A stretch of DNA of 64,000 nucleotides from Certhia americana (lineage: Eukaryota; Chordata; Aves; Passeriformes; Certhiidae), in NCBI GenBank assembly GCA_018697195.1, contig CM031864.1:25988086-26052085 (forward strand), read 5' to 3'. The notes beneath the pieces were generated by a model that was given only the letters and a program-made list of their open reading frames with translations, did no database searches and was not told the origin of the DNA. Within the stretch, counting starts at the first letter, position 1, and each line of letters begins with the position of its first letter. The translations under genes and the position numbers were made by a program. Shown here one piece after another: positions 1 to 13,000 of the stretch.

Positions 1-337
1 CGTGACCTTGCAGTGCCTGAAGGAGCCTACAGGAAACATGGAGAGAGACAATTTCCAAGGGATGCAGTGACAGGACAATAGTGAATGGCTTTCCACTGCC
101 AGAGTGCAGGTTTAGATGAGATTTTGGAAAGAAATCCTTCCCTGTGAGGATTATGAGGCCCTGGCACAGAGTGCACAGGGAAGGTGTGGCTGTCCCTGGG
201 TCCCTGGAAATGTCCAAGGCCAGGTTGGATGGGGCTTGGAGCAAGCTGGGCTAGTGGAAGGTGTCCCTGCCTATGGCAGGGGTGGCTCTAGAGGGGCTTT
301 AATGTTCCTTCCAGCCCAAACTATTCTCTATGATACA
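1..337 (+). mobile_element. CR1 LINE 3' fragment, sense
   Basis: This is the 3' end of a CR1 non-LTR retrotransposon in sense orientation. It shows the usual order of CR1 tail landmarks: the rattling 'gattttggaaagaaatcctt' stretch near 119, then 'ctagtggaaggtgtccctgc' near 252, then a 'ccttccagcccaaa' block and a worn terminal octamer near 330. It lies in the intron before the first visible PLA2G4A exon and is cut by the window edge. The 95-codon open frame over it is only old reverse-transcriptase-tail and UTR sequence. Confidence 0.85.
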
Positions 338-787
338 CTGAGGTGTTTTAGGAATGTTTCAGTAGTGATAATGAACTGGAGGGCAGAGAGGTGCCTCTTA
401 TAGGGAGAGAACTGCATGTGGCCGTCTAGGACAGTCTGCGAAACATCTGTGCTAACTGGAGGAGTTCCTTTCAGCTTAGGATGTTCTGTCTGTTATCCTT
501 TAAACAAAAATGAAAAGGGAGAACTAATCATTTACTTCATACACATTATGGAAAATGTGTGTCAAGTGCTTGACCCTATGCTTATATTTAGAACAAATTC
601 CTCAGCTTTCTGTGCTTCAAGAAAAAGGAAATGACAATTTCCTGTATAAATGGAGAGTTAGTTAACCTCTGATTAATTAATTAATCAATCAGTTAATTAC
701 TGATTTAATCAGTATCAACTAATTTATGAGTTTTTTGTAGCTTTCAGGCACAGGTTTGATGCTCACAGAGCCTGTTTGCCATTGCAG
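338..787. other. Intron sequence upstream of the first visible exon
   Basis: AT-rich intron DNA. It contains the 16-bp perfect palindrome at 671-686 within a run of TTAATTAA-like motifs, and ends in the acceptor 'tttgccattgcag'. No exon carrying the family's GLSGS nucleophile motif is visible here, so that exon must lie further upstream. Confidence 0.7.
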
Positions 788-1010
788 GTACATGTCAACT
801 CTATATTCCCACCCGGATTTCCCAGCCAAGGGCCCAAAGGAGATCAATGAGGAGCTGATGAACTCTGTGAGCCACAACCCCCTGCTGCTGCTCACCCCTC
901 AGAAGGTCAAGCGCTACATCGAGGCTCTGTGGAACAAGAAGAGCTCTGGGCAGCCTGTCACCTTCACAGACATCTTTGGGATGCTCATAGGGGAAACACT
1001 GATCCATGAT
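788..1010 (+). CDS. PLA2G4A: PLA2G4A exon, residues 233-306
   Basis: The exon opens with the last base of the Trp232 codon and reads YMSTLYSHPDFPAKGP to GMLIGETLIHD in phase 0. The acceptor is 'gccattgcag' and the donor is GTGAGT at 1011. It encodes the start of the catalytic domain just after the GLSGS nucleophile elbow. It is very close to the human protein, with a few conservative changes such as PAKGPKEI for PEKGPEEI. The size is 223 nt. Confidence 0.97.
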
Positions 1011-4000
1011 GTGAGTGCTTGCTTTTGATGCTGTTAAAGCTTACATAATTCCCTCCGTTGCTATTTTTTTTTTGGAATTACCTCAGTGACATTTAATAAA
1101 GGGTACACATTTTGCTATGAGAAAGAGCATTTGCTTAAAAAAGTACTAATTTCAATGTGAAAGATCCCCTTAGTTTTTTTGAAAAAAAGACAAGAGAGCA
1201 TTATACTGTTGTATTCTATAATTGAAAATTCCTAATAGGCTGAATCAGGCACAAAGACTTCCAGTTCAAATGAGTCAGGTGAGCAGCAGCTGGATTTGAT
1301 CTTGTGGCAAGATTAAAATGTGTCAATAGTTTTGGAGATGGGTTTTATACACTTCTATCCCTCATGAGTGTACACTGATAGTGGGTTTTAAACAATTTGA
1401 AACACTGAAAAAGAGGGAACACAGCTTCTAGTGACAGATGCATAGAATTCTGATGCTGAAGGGCTATTAATGATTGTGTGAGGTTGGTTAGAGAAGTCCC
1501 TGTTTACTGAGGGATGAAAAAAATGCACAGATGTTTAATTTAAATTAGAACCTGACATACCAGTGAAAAACTTTTCTTCTCAAATTTCATCACCAGAAGT
1601 CTCCCAGATCTTTATATAAAATTAAAATATGTGATGTTTCTTTATATATCTGTATAGCTATATAGATATATATCATCAGGCCACTAATGGATGTGTTTGG
1701 GACCAATGTCTTTCTTTGCCTGCAGAGGATGGACACCACTCTGAGCAACATGAAGGAGAAGGTCAATAATGCCCAGTGTGCTCTGCCACTCTTCACCTGT
1801 CTACATGTCAAACCAGATGTCTCAGAGCTGATGTTTGCAGGTGTGTTCCTGTCTGTGTTGAGTCTGTGTTGAGTCACTTGTGGCAAGGAGAGAGGTGTGT
1901 GGCTGATTAAAAAAACACTTTTTTTTTTTAATGCACCTGAGACTAATTGCATCTGACTTCTTGGAATCTGACAAAGTGATAAGAAATTACTCAAGGGTAG
2001 GTGATCACATATTAAGGTAGGAGTGCCAAGCCAAAGAGAAACTTGATGACTCCAAGAGGGAAAAGATGTTTAAAGTAGTGTATCAAACAGGGAAAGGAAA
2101 ACGTCCTCAGTCACCTTCTCTGTCAGAGAAGGATGAAATCAACAGTTAGACTTGATTATCTTGGAGGTCTTTACCAACGTTAATGATTCTGTGATTAAAA
2201 TTGGACAAACAAATTAGATATAATGCCTCTTTTTCACTTGTTGCCCAGTGTGAGGTGATACTGGTAACACAAAAACCACCTTTTATTTATGTTTATTCTT
2301 TAGGTTTTAATTCCCTCTGGTAGCTTCAGTTGACAGTGGGTCCAGTTTGGAAGATACTACACTAAGATAAGGATATGTGCATCTATATATAGTTATATAC
2401 AAGACTGGAAAGGGAATTGTGAGGTGGCTTGTCTCAGTTTTATATGTCATTGTATTTCCTAGCATAATTAGTTGGAGAAGTTGCAGTCAAAGCTTTGGTT
2501 GGAAATGAAAATGAGAAATTGTAAATTAGGCTAAATATTTCCTAGGAAAATGTGTCTTTAACTTTGCTACTTAGGAAAATGATGCCTTTTTGCTTGAAAT
2601 AGGAGTATTTTGGGGTTTAGATGAACTTCTGTTTTTCAATAAATTTTATTTGAGTTACTGTTTTAAAACCAAAATTATCTTTTGTTAATAATGTCTCTAA
2701 GCAAGGTCAGAGGCACCTGGAGGCTTTACTTTGCTCTAAAAGAAGATATTCCCTGTGCCCTTGGATCTTGGGTTTGCCTTTTGAGGCTGATGGCTCTGTC
2801 ATTATAGAGGGTGCTAGATCCTGATTGCTTCTTATTTTAAGCTCTGTTTCTCCTTTTAGGTGTTCCTGATGTGAGAGCTATAGTAGATTTTGAACAGAAA
2901 TATTTACACTTCCTAATTTACATTGATTTTAAGGCAGAAATTTTATTTCCCTGAGCAGGCTTTGTTATTTGAGAAGTCTCCTTCAGTGCAAATCCAAGCA
3001 GGAGATGGACTAAGACAAATTAATTGTAATTCTCAGTTCAGCTTTGCTGTCACCCTGGTTCTGAATCTGCCAATTCATGCTTGTACAGCTAAAAGGAAAT
3101 ACGAAATTCCTGAACTGGGTCTTCAAAGGAATTTCCTTCTGCTCCAGTGAATGTGAAGATTTGTGGGTGATTTATTTGGAAAATAGGATGTTGTATTTGA
3201 CTTAGCTCAGATAAGCATTACCCTGTAGAATGAAACTCCCAGCAGTAATGATTAAATCATTCCTTTTCAGGACAAGTGTTCGCCTTCTGCTCCACACATC
3301 AGCAGGAATATCCTGAGGGTGGATGGCATTCTATGACGTGGGGATATTTCAAAGCTGTCTCTTTTGCCTTTCTTTTTCAGAATTACTTTTGATTTATTAT
3401 AATCAAATCAATCCCTGCTAAAAGTAGGGAAGGTGAAATAGATGAATAGGTGAAATGCTAAAAAGAGAAGATATGGTTTGTTTGTTATTTGCTTCCTTTT
3501 TGAACTGAGTTCTCTGATAGAAGCAACTCCACTGGTATCAAAAAAAGGTGTTTCCAAGTCAGATAAGATCAATTTTCAAAGGCCTACATCAATAGAATGC
3601 AAATCACTTCTGATATTTTCTGCTAAGATCAGAAAATGCATTTGAACATTTTATTCTATATTTGTCTTGAATTCTCTGTTCAAAAAAAAGGACTTTTAAA
3701 GATATCTTTGGCAATGTTCGAATTGATGCTTATCAGCTGCCTCTCAGCTTTGCCTTTTGATATTGATTTTCCTGCAAAACTTTAGGTTTGGGTAGAATCC
3801 AAATGCCTCTGCTAGAATATTTCACAAACCTTGGGATATTCAATGATTGGTTTTGTGCCACCTCTGTCACTGCTCTCCAGATTTTTGGTGGAATTGCAGT
3901 GAAGGAAAAGCAGCTTGGGGCTGACCCCCACATGTGGCAGGGAATCATGCTGAAGCAGAGGATGAAAAAAAGATGCCACTGTGTGTTCCTCCTTTGTGAG

Positions 4001-7000
4001 CTCTCCTTTTGTACCTCTGGTTTTCCCACCTCATTCTTTTCACCGAAGTTTATTGTGGGAAGAGAGAATGAGGATTCTTTCCCTGCTGAGACATCACTGA
4101 CCTTGATTTGGTATTCCAAATGGTTATTTAGCTTCCCATTTCACTGAAATTTCTTTGCTTGGTTAATTTCTGTGTTTTCCTGCTCTGCTTCATTCAGGCT
4201 GAGATTTCTGACTGAGCCCAGTTTTGTTTCTGACTTTGCAGACTGGGTGGAATTCAGCCCATATGAAATTGGAATGGCCAAGTATGGCACTTTCATGTCT
4301 CCTGATTTGTTTGGAAGTAAGTTTTTTATGGGGACAGTGGTGAAGAAATATGCCGAAAATCCCTTGCATTTCCTGATGGGTGAGTATGTGACAGAAACAG
4401 GCTTAAAAATAAAAGCCATTTCAGTAGTTCATGGACTTTCAAATGCAGTCACACAAAGTGTGAGACAGGAAGTGGAGCTCTCAGTTTACTGGAAGACATT
4501 AATTTGAAGAATTTCACAGATATAGATTGGCATTGTTTATTTGTTTCTTATTTCCATATAAGTTTTTAGTCTGATTTGAACATCTGCGCTTATGACTTGG
4601 CCTGCTCCAAATTCAGAGCTGTGTTCAGAGAGCAACTAACTGCTTAAATAGTGCTTATTAAGGTATGTGGAGTTTATTTTCCTTCTGCCAAGCACCATTC
4701 ATTGTTTATTTTTTCTCTTTCAGGTGTCTGGGGCAGTGCATTTTCAATATTATTTAACAGAGTCCTTGGTGTCTCCAATTCTCAGAATAAAGGGCCCACC
4801 ATGGAAGAAGAATTAGGTACTATTAGTAAAAAATTCCACTACACAGAGCAATTACTAGCAAGATTCTCCATCTGTGGAAGGATAGCACTGCTGGTGGTCA
4901 TTTAAGAATGTGGAATTAATTACCTTTAGTTGTTGTACTGCTGAGATGGGGAAAGAGCATTGGAAATGTTCTTTCCTTACTTTCACTTCTGTTTCTGGTC
5001 AGTTGGAGCTGCTGAAAGTCCCATGCATCTATCCAGCTTTTTTCTAGTAGTTAATAGAATCCTCTCTTTATGTTGTGCGATTTTTGGAGAGCGGAAGTTG
5101 ACAAGTATTTGATAGTTGTTGTCAGAGTGTGAAATTATGAGGAATATCTCTTTGCATGTTTGTGAGATTTTAGAATCTCTGACAAACAGTGTTTTTAACC
5201 TTTGTTCATGGAAAATGGGCTTTTAAGCTCTGAAATGAAGCAGGGTTTTCAAGAATGTGTATTAGACAATAGAATAGTGTGTAGTTTTATCACAGGGTGA
5301 GAATTTTGGATATATGGGTTTTTAGGATAGTAAGCAAGTGATGACAAGATGGAGGAAGCACATGGATTTTGGGTTTCTTCCTTCTTCCTTGACTCCATGT
5401 TCTGCTGTGAGGTGGCACATTATAGTTGGCTTAGAATAGAGTCTAACCTTCTAACATAGATAATAGTTATTGGTGAAGAATTATAAATACTGATTACGTA
5501 GAATGTAGTATAAATATCCATGCCACCCTGAGGGTGGGAACATTTCACATTAGGCATTAGACATTAGAACATCAAGCTTTTTGCACTTTGTAGTTAGCAT
5601 TAGAACATTTTGCCTTTTGTGCTTTGAAATGATAAGAAAAAATAAATTATGAAGAGAAGCAACAAGAAAGCCTCACGCGCGCCTTTCTTTCAAGATCTCT
5701 GGCTGGTGAAAGCAAAACAAAACTGTGTACATTCTTGGAAGAAGATAAATAGCCGGCCGGCAAACAGAAGACAGAAAAAAAAAAAAAATTTTATATAATT
5801 CTGAGAACTTGTGCAGTCTCTTGACACTGGGCTGTGTTATTAAAGGGATTAGTGAAATGCACCTAAATTTTCTCATCTCTGGGTTGCTCAATTACTCCAT
5901 TCTAGTCACAGCCTGTTGGTATCTGGTCCTTTGCTTGCACATTGAGTAGTTTTGGTTTCACTTCTGGCATTGTCACAAATAGCAAGATGACTGTAAAGAA
6001 AGAGTTGTGACTTGGTTTGGATGGACTTTATCAAGTTTTATCTGAAAACGTAGTTAATGATGAAAAGATTTTTACACTTCTGTTTCCTAATGAGAAGGCA
6101 GCATTACAGGGGAAGATCTGACAAATAAATTAATTGTCCTAGATCTTTCTGAAGAGCAAGAAGAGAAAATGTAGTTTGAGATAGTTTTTAAATAATAACC
6201 TCTATCTGCCTCCTAATTGATGGAATTCAGCTGATTTGATAATCTCTTCTTTATGGATGAGAATGAGACCTCCAGGTTCCTATTTCTGATACAACTCATG
6301 AATGTTAAAACCTCCTTATGGAGGATCCCTGTCAATAAATGTGATCATGGAAAAGTCTGCTTTTGAAAGATAGTGAGACACAGAATGGTATCTGTCATCT
6401 GTGACTCATTTCACAAATAATTTAAAAAGAGTTCTTTGAAGTGAGATCAGATGTGAAAATATTCGTGTGACTTGAACCACAGTCTGAACCAGAGCTGGAG
6501 ATGTCCCAATGCCAGCTTGGCACCACAGTAACGTTTTCCTAATTCAGTAAGAGTTACTGAGAGGACAGAAGCTAAACGTCTATATTTTAATGAAGGTGAA
6601 TCAAGTGTGTCAGGTACGTGGTGCAGAGGGGTGTGGGTGGTACGACTTTAGGGTTGCATTTTCTTTTCCAGTCCAAAAATTGCAGGCTAAATCCAATACC
6701 TGCTGCTCATTTTCTCATGTCCACAGCAGACCCAGTCTCTTCAGCTCTATTTTCTATTACAAAGACTATGAGGATTTTTATGACTCAGATTGTTTTGAAA
6801 TTCTTAGCTGTTCTGCCAGTTAAATCCCAGCAGTTTAAAGGAATTTATATTTCTTTCAACAGAAAATATTAGGCTAAAGCACCTTGTGAGCAACGACAGC
6901 TCAGACAGTGAAGATGAATCACAGCATCCCAAAGGTAAGGAAATGCTTAGATTTCATTTCATCATTTGCTTTTTCCATCAGCTTTTGTGTGGCTCAACAA

Positions 7001-10000
7001 AAGAGAGAACAAGAAACCCCAGGAGGTTCTGGGCTTCACTTTGTGTCTCCAGCTCAAGCTGATCACCAGGTGATTCTCTCACACACGTCTGGAATTCCAC
7101 ATACACCCAAAAATGTGGTTTGCTGGGTCAAAGCTCTCCAGAAGTCTGTTTCCAAAAAGCTGCAGAGCTCAGAGACATCTTGGAATTGCTGCCAGCCCCC
7201 GAAACCAACACTAGCAACTGTTTTTAAGGGTTTCCTAATCAAATATTTACCTGAGAATGGTTTAACCTGTGTTTCCAGCATTCACAGGTGTCTTCTACCA
7301 CAAATGACATCTGATACTGGAAATTCCTCGTGCATGGCACAGTGTTTGTAACAATGCCCAAATCCAGTGCCCAGAAAAGGCACAACCACAAAGGGAATGT
7401 TGGCCAGAGGGAAGAAAAGGTTCTATTTTCTAAATACCTAAAACACCTGGAGATTTCTGGCGTCTTAGTCAGCTTTCTGTATTTGTTTATATTTTTGGGG
7501 TGATTTTCACCTGCAAAAATCTGGTTTTATTTTTAACAAGTGGAGCAAAGATGGGAATGCAGCTGTTTGTGATTTTAGAATTTACAGAAGAAAAGAAAAT
7601 CTTATATGGTGAGACAGGGAATTTTGTCATTAGCTCAGCTCAGTAATTGCTTCTTCAACTCTCCTTATGTGTAAAACCAAACTACAGCCAGCACCGAACA
7701 CATTTCTCTCCTAGTTTGTAGCCATAGTGAACAACCAACAAATCTGGGATTGTAAGCAGTTGGAAATCCTTCTCATTTCCATAGAATGTTATTGTACAGA
7801 TGTTGAACTTACTCTGATGCTTGTTTTCATTCTATTTATATAAAACTAAGTTCCTTCAAAGCCTGGGTTAAAGAGGCAAGTTTAAAAGCTGGATTTAAAG
7901 TATCAAGCTTGAGCCTGAGTTATTTTCTTATCCAAAACACCCCAAAAAGTCAATTTTTGACAGGTGAATGAATGCAGGGTGGTGCCAGTCCAGGTCATTT
8001 TTACTGTGAGCTACTGCAGACATCTAAGTCTGGATCTTTCATTGTACTCTTTAGTTAATTAAAGCCAGATATTAATTGTAGTTTACAGTTTACGGTAATG
8101 ATAATTTCAGGTATTTTAGATTTCCCTTACTATAGCATTATCCTTTATGCAGACTAGCTCTCCTTTCCTGAGGAAAACTGGATTTCAAACAGGCAAGAAA
8201 AATGAAGAAGGTTGTCAATGCACATCTAGATGAATTTATGTCTACATCAAGTATGGATCTTATTAAGTCAGGTCTATCCCTGAGCCCAGCAGAGCTTACA
8301 GAGAAAGCCCTCAGACTAATTAAGTCTTGCTCAGGTCATCTAACATTCCCATTCTATTTTCCTGATTGACATATCCACATTATTATGGTACAGATGAAAG
8401 GTTTCATTGGGCTGTGAAGTTGAAAGGATGGATTCTCTGCACTTCTCTGAAATCATTGTGACAAAGCTCCATCATCCCGCCCCTGGCTTGTTGAATGAAT
8501 TTTTTTATTTTCATAGGTCCTTTATTTTATAGCCTCTAAAATGCTGGGGATTACACTTGCTATGTTTAAATACCACTGCTGGGTGTTTTCATTTTTGTGT
8601 GCAGGCACTGAGGGTGCTGAGGCAAAGCGGGAGTGCCGGGAGAAGCTGCAGGAGAGCAGCCAGGAGAGCTGGGTGCAGCGTATGCTGATGGCCCTGGTGG
8701 GGGACAGCGCCCTGTTCAACACGCGCGAGGGCCGCGCTGGCAAGGTGCACAACTTCATGCTGGGGCTGAACCTCAACAGCTGCTACCCCCTGTCCCCTCT
8801 GGCAGAGCTGCTCACCCAGGAGTCCCTGGAAGAGGAGGAGCCAGCAGCAGTTGCAGGTCAGTTCCCAGAACACTGGCGCTGTGTGTGTGGTAGTTAGTGA
8901 AGCCAGAGGCAGCGAGTTCCTAGCGCAGTAACATCACACCAGGTGGGTCACAAGGGCACCGTGGGGATTGTCCAGCAGTAGAGCTTGTGAGGGGACTGGG
9001 AGGCTCAAAGGGCTCCACACAGTGATTTCTGTCTGCTCCCTGACCTGTCCCTTGGCACAGGGTGTGGAACAACTGATGACCAGACAATGGTTCTTCGTTT
9101 GGCAGAAGGGGACCAAACTGCTTTTTGTATATGGTGCCTTTTGTTACATCCACTTTCTCACTGTCTTAGCCTTCTCCAGTGGGTATCTGGGTTGTTCTTT
9201 GGCTCTTAATGATGCTAAGCTTGCAGGTGGAAATGAAACCTTTCCTTGTTCTCCTGCATGGCTTCCCTGTTGCAAAACCTTTGTAACTCATCTGCTGTCT
9301 TTGTCTTTTGAAAAACCCCTGGTGGCAATACACTCCTTCACTTGTAGGATCACAGAATCAGTGAATTTTGGAAGGGGACCCACCAGGATCATGGAGTCCA
9401 ACCCCTGGCCCTGCCCAGACACCCAAAAAATCCTACCCTCATCCCAGGGAGATTTGAGAGCATTGTCCAAAAACTCCTGGAGCTCTGGCAGTCTTGGGGC
9501 CCATTCCCATGGAAGTTGGTTCAGTGCCTCACCACCCTCTGGGGAAGAACCTTTCCCTGAGTTCCAGCCTGACCTTGCCCTGGCACAGTTGATAGATTCT
9601 TACTTTGCTGACACCGTGTTCTTCCCGGTGTGAATCCACCTGACAAATCACTCCCAGTCCAGGCTTCCTGGTGTTCATGTGCATCTGTGTTTCATGTTGG
9701 CTTCAGCAAGAAAGCAGGTAGAGGATAAGAATCTCAGAAAAATGTGGATTTGCAAAAGAAGTCCAAAGTCTTCCTCCACTCCATGAGGGATGTGGTGTCT
9801 GGGACAGTAACTGTGAAGAATAATTGTGTTTGGTTAGGATTTTGGAGCCTTTGCCTGAGTGTTCACTGCAGTCTACTCAGTGAAAGGCAGTTAATTTCTT
9901 GATGTTCTTCTGGAACTGGAAGTGTCCAAGCCCAGGCTGGACAGGACTTGGGGCAACCTGGGATAGTGGAAGGTGTCCCTGCCCATGGCAGGGGGTGGCA

Positions 10001-13000
10001 CTGAGTGGTCTTCAAGGTCCCATCCCATGATTCTGTTATCCATCAAGCAAAGAACAACTACACCTCTCTGAAGGGGGTGTTCCTTCCAGGCTGTTCCTCC
10101 AAGCACAACCCTACCAACCATCCCTGGTGACAGCAACACTCTCCTCAGCCCTCATTTCCTATTCAGAGGAAGGAGATTGTCCCAACCATTCACTAAGCAA
10201 CAGTAAATACCAGATGTAATTAAAAAACTTAAGTAGCAGCCGTGCTTTAATGTGTATTTGTTAATGTAATGAATCCCTTGCAGGGCTTGAAGAGTAATTT
10301 CCATCTGGACTCCACTTTCTAAATATTTCTGTCATCTCAGAGGTGTTTACCCCTGGGTAGTCTTAATATTTATAGTACTTGGAAAAGAGGCAGGAAAGTG
10401 GGTAGGAAATTTATGGCTGGAAAAAATGACAGTTGATGAGAATTTTGCATAATTAAGACACACAGATAGTCTTCAGAATCAACTATCAGCTTCCTGGGAT
10501 TTGATTTCTTTGGAAATAAAATGCTGGTTTGACAGAACTCTGCACCTCTGACACAATTACTTTGGAGTGCCTGAAACTTCCATGGGCTAAAATTGGAAAA
10601 GTTTGACATGACTGCAGTTTTTGCTGTTAGCCAAAGCCCACATTCATAAACCTGCAGTAACAACTCAGGTCTGACAGCTGCGAGTGGTTGCAATATTATA
10701 GTCAAGAATAGTTAAAGACCTCTTGAAATGTCAGTAGTTAATATAAAATGTAATAATTCAGTAGTGTGATGAGTGTCTCCACATTTTAATGCTGTGAATT
10801 TTTCCTAATATATGGGAGAGCTGAGGAGCCCAGAGACACAGATAGAAAGGAGACTGTGGTGTAAAATTTAGATCCTTAGATTACTGTGGCACTGAATGTA
10901 TTTAAGCTGTGCATATTTATTCCCAGCACTGGCAGTTTACCTGTCAGCTTGAGTGCAGAGAGAAATCTGTATTGCTTTAAGACTTACTCTCCTTTATTGC
11001 CAGACACTCCAAAGGAGAAATAAGTGAATCAAAAAACGATATCAATATTACTTTCCATCTCCAGTTGTCCCAAACCCTCTGCAGAGGATGAACTGTGGCT
11101 GACCTAAGGCAATCTTACAGTCATTATTGAGGATTGAATTTAGGGTCTGCAGTGCCTGCAGCAGAGATCCCATCTTGGTCTGGAAGTAAAACCCTTGGCT
11201 TTGCTTTTCCATAACTTCTATTTGTGGAGATAATGCTAAGCATTTTCTTATTTTATCAGTCATTTCATTGTGAACTCAGAGTTATTCTGTTTTTTCTTGG
11301 TGTTGCAACACACCAGAACAATTTGAGAAAATGCCAAGTGCATTACAGTGGGGAAAAATAACCCCTAATCTCTGCTTCCTTTTTTCAGTGTTTGTGGAAA
11401 TGGTTGTAGTAGATGGACGTCAGTAGCAAATGTCCTTCCACTAGAGCTTCTATCTGTGGCAGATTTGGTCTCTAGGATTTGCCCTCTTTATGATTTCCTA
11501 ACAAATATCTGTCTGTGTATCCCATTACTGGGAAGTTGACAGGACGGAGTTGACTAAACGTGGGGCTGGGCTGGTAAACACAGACTCACAGAGTTGTTAA
11601 GGCTTGAAAAGATCTTTAACATCAGCAAGTCCAACCATCAGCCCAGCACCACCACTAAACCCTGTCCCCAAGTGCCACATCCTCCCATTTTCAATTGTTT
11701 TCAATTTGTTTTTCAATTTGTTTCAAACAGTTTGCTGTTTGATGGACTGGAAGATGCTGGTAATAAGAATGCATCTTTTCTAAAAGGCTAAAAATTAATG
11801 TCCCAGGCTCTGGGATTCTGTGATTCTATGAAGACTGATTACTGAAACCCATTTATACGGCTGTTATAAATTTATTAGTGACATTAAGACTTTTCTCCTC
11901 TAAAATATAGTAAGATTATTTTGATAAATTTGATTTTAGGGTCATGAGGGCTATAAGCAATAAGGTCCATCTCATTCTTCAGTGTTGGGAGGAAGTTTGT
12001 GTGGCAGTAGTAACATTCCCATCACAAACACTGTTGCAGCTGATGCTATTCTTGATTAAAGGATCTTTCAAATTCAGTTTTTGCAACATAAGAAAGACGA
12101 AACTTGAAGAAAAATATTTTTGCAATTCCTTAGAAGTTCTAGTGAGAACAAGGGTTAAATTTTTGACATGTTGTCTTTAAACTAGAGGAGGAAAACCAAA
12201 ATGGTCCCTTTGTGCTAAAGGAAACTGTAGTCATTGCGGGGTTTTTTTCCCTTTTTATTATTTGTGATGAATTTGATAAATACTAACATATTTTTATTCA
12301 TTTATGCTAATTCATGATTATGAAATATATGTGGTTTTAAAATAAGTTTATAAACACACTTAGCTCTTTAGCAATAGGCAATTATTTAAAAGTCTTCTCT
12401 CCTTTGGAAATCAAGGCAAATAGTGGGAAAATGGTGCTCATTACTTAGAAAAGGGTCCTTTTATAAATAACAACAGACATAAAAAATGAAATCATCTCTT
12501 TTAAGATTTTGTTTGATGCTCACAACATGCTGCTCCTGAAATGACAGGGACAAAAGTTAGAATTTTTTAAATGGATTTTCTTTGCTTCACAAATATCCTT
12601 TTTGTTTTCCTGGGTTATTATCATTGTCACTAAGTAGGTGCCAAAGAAATTCAATTATAGCAGAAATAATAATATTTTTCTATGCAGCATTCCTTACATT
12701 ACACTGCCCTCTACAGATATGAGCATTAGATTTTTTGTTAAAAAGCAAAACCACACGCTGGAAATGTTTGTAGGGTCTGGACCAAGAAAAGACTGTCAGA
12801 GGAAACGTTTTAAGTACAGCAGGGATAGTTTAGTGGTGTCCAGAGTGGAGTAACTCCTCTTGTCCCTCCCTGAATAATCCATAGCTAGCTGTGTCGTGGG
12901 GAAGGCAGGGGTGTCCTTCACGACCAAGATAAAAGACCAAGGGCTGCTTTTCCTCCAGGATGGTGCTGGATGTTTATTCTTGGCTGGAGTCCGGGAGGAA

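Noticed and set aside
338..787. Search for the PLA2G4A exon with the nucleophile motif GLSGS
   Set aside because: No such reading occurs here; the exon must be upstream of the window.
8968..9633. 221-codon open frame on the + strand, the longest in the window
   Set aside because: It runs through an antisense CR1 fragment inside a PLA2G4A intron and has no domain or coding character.
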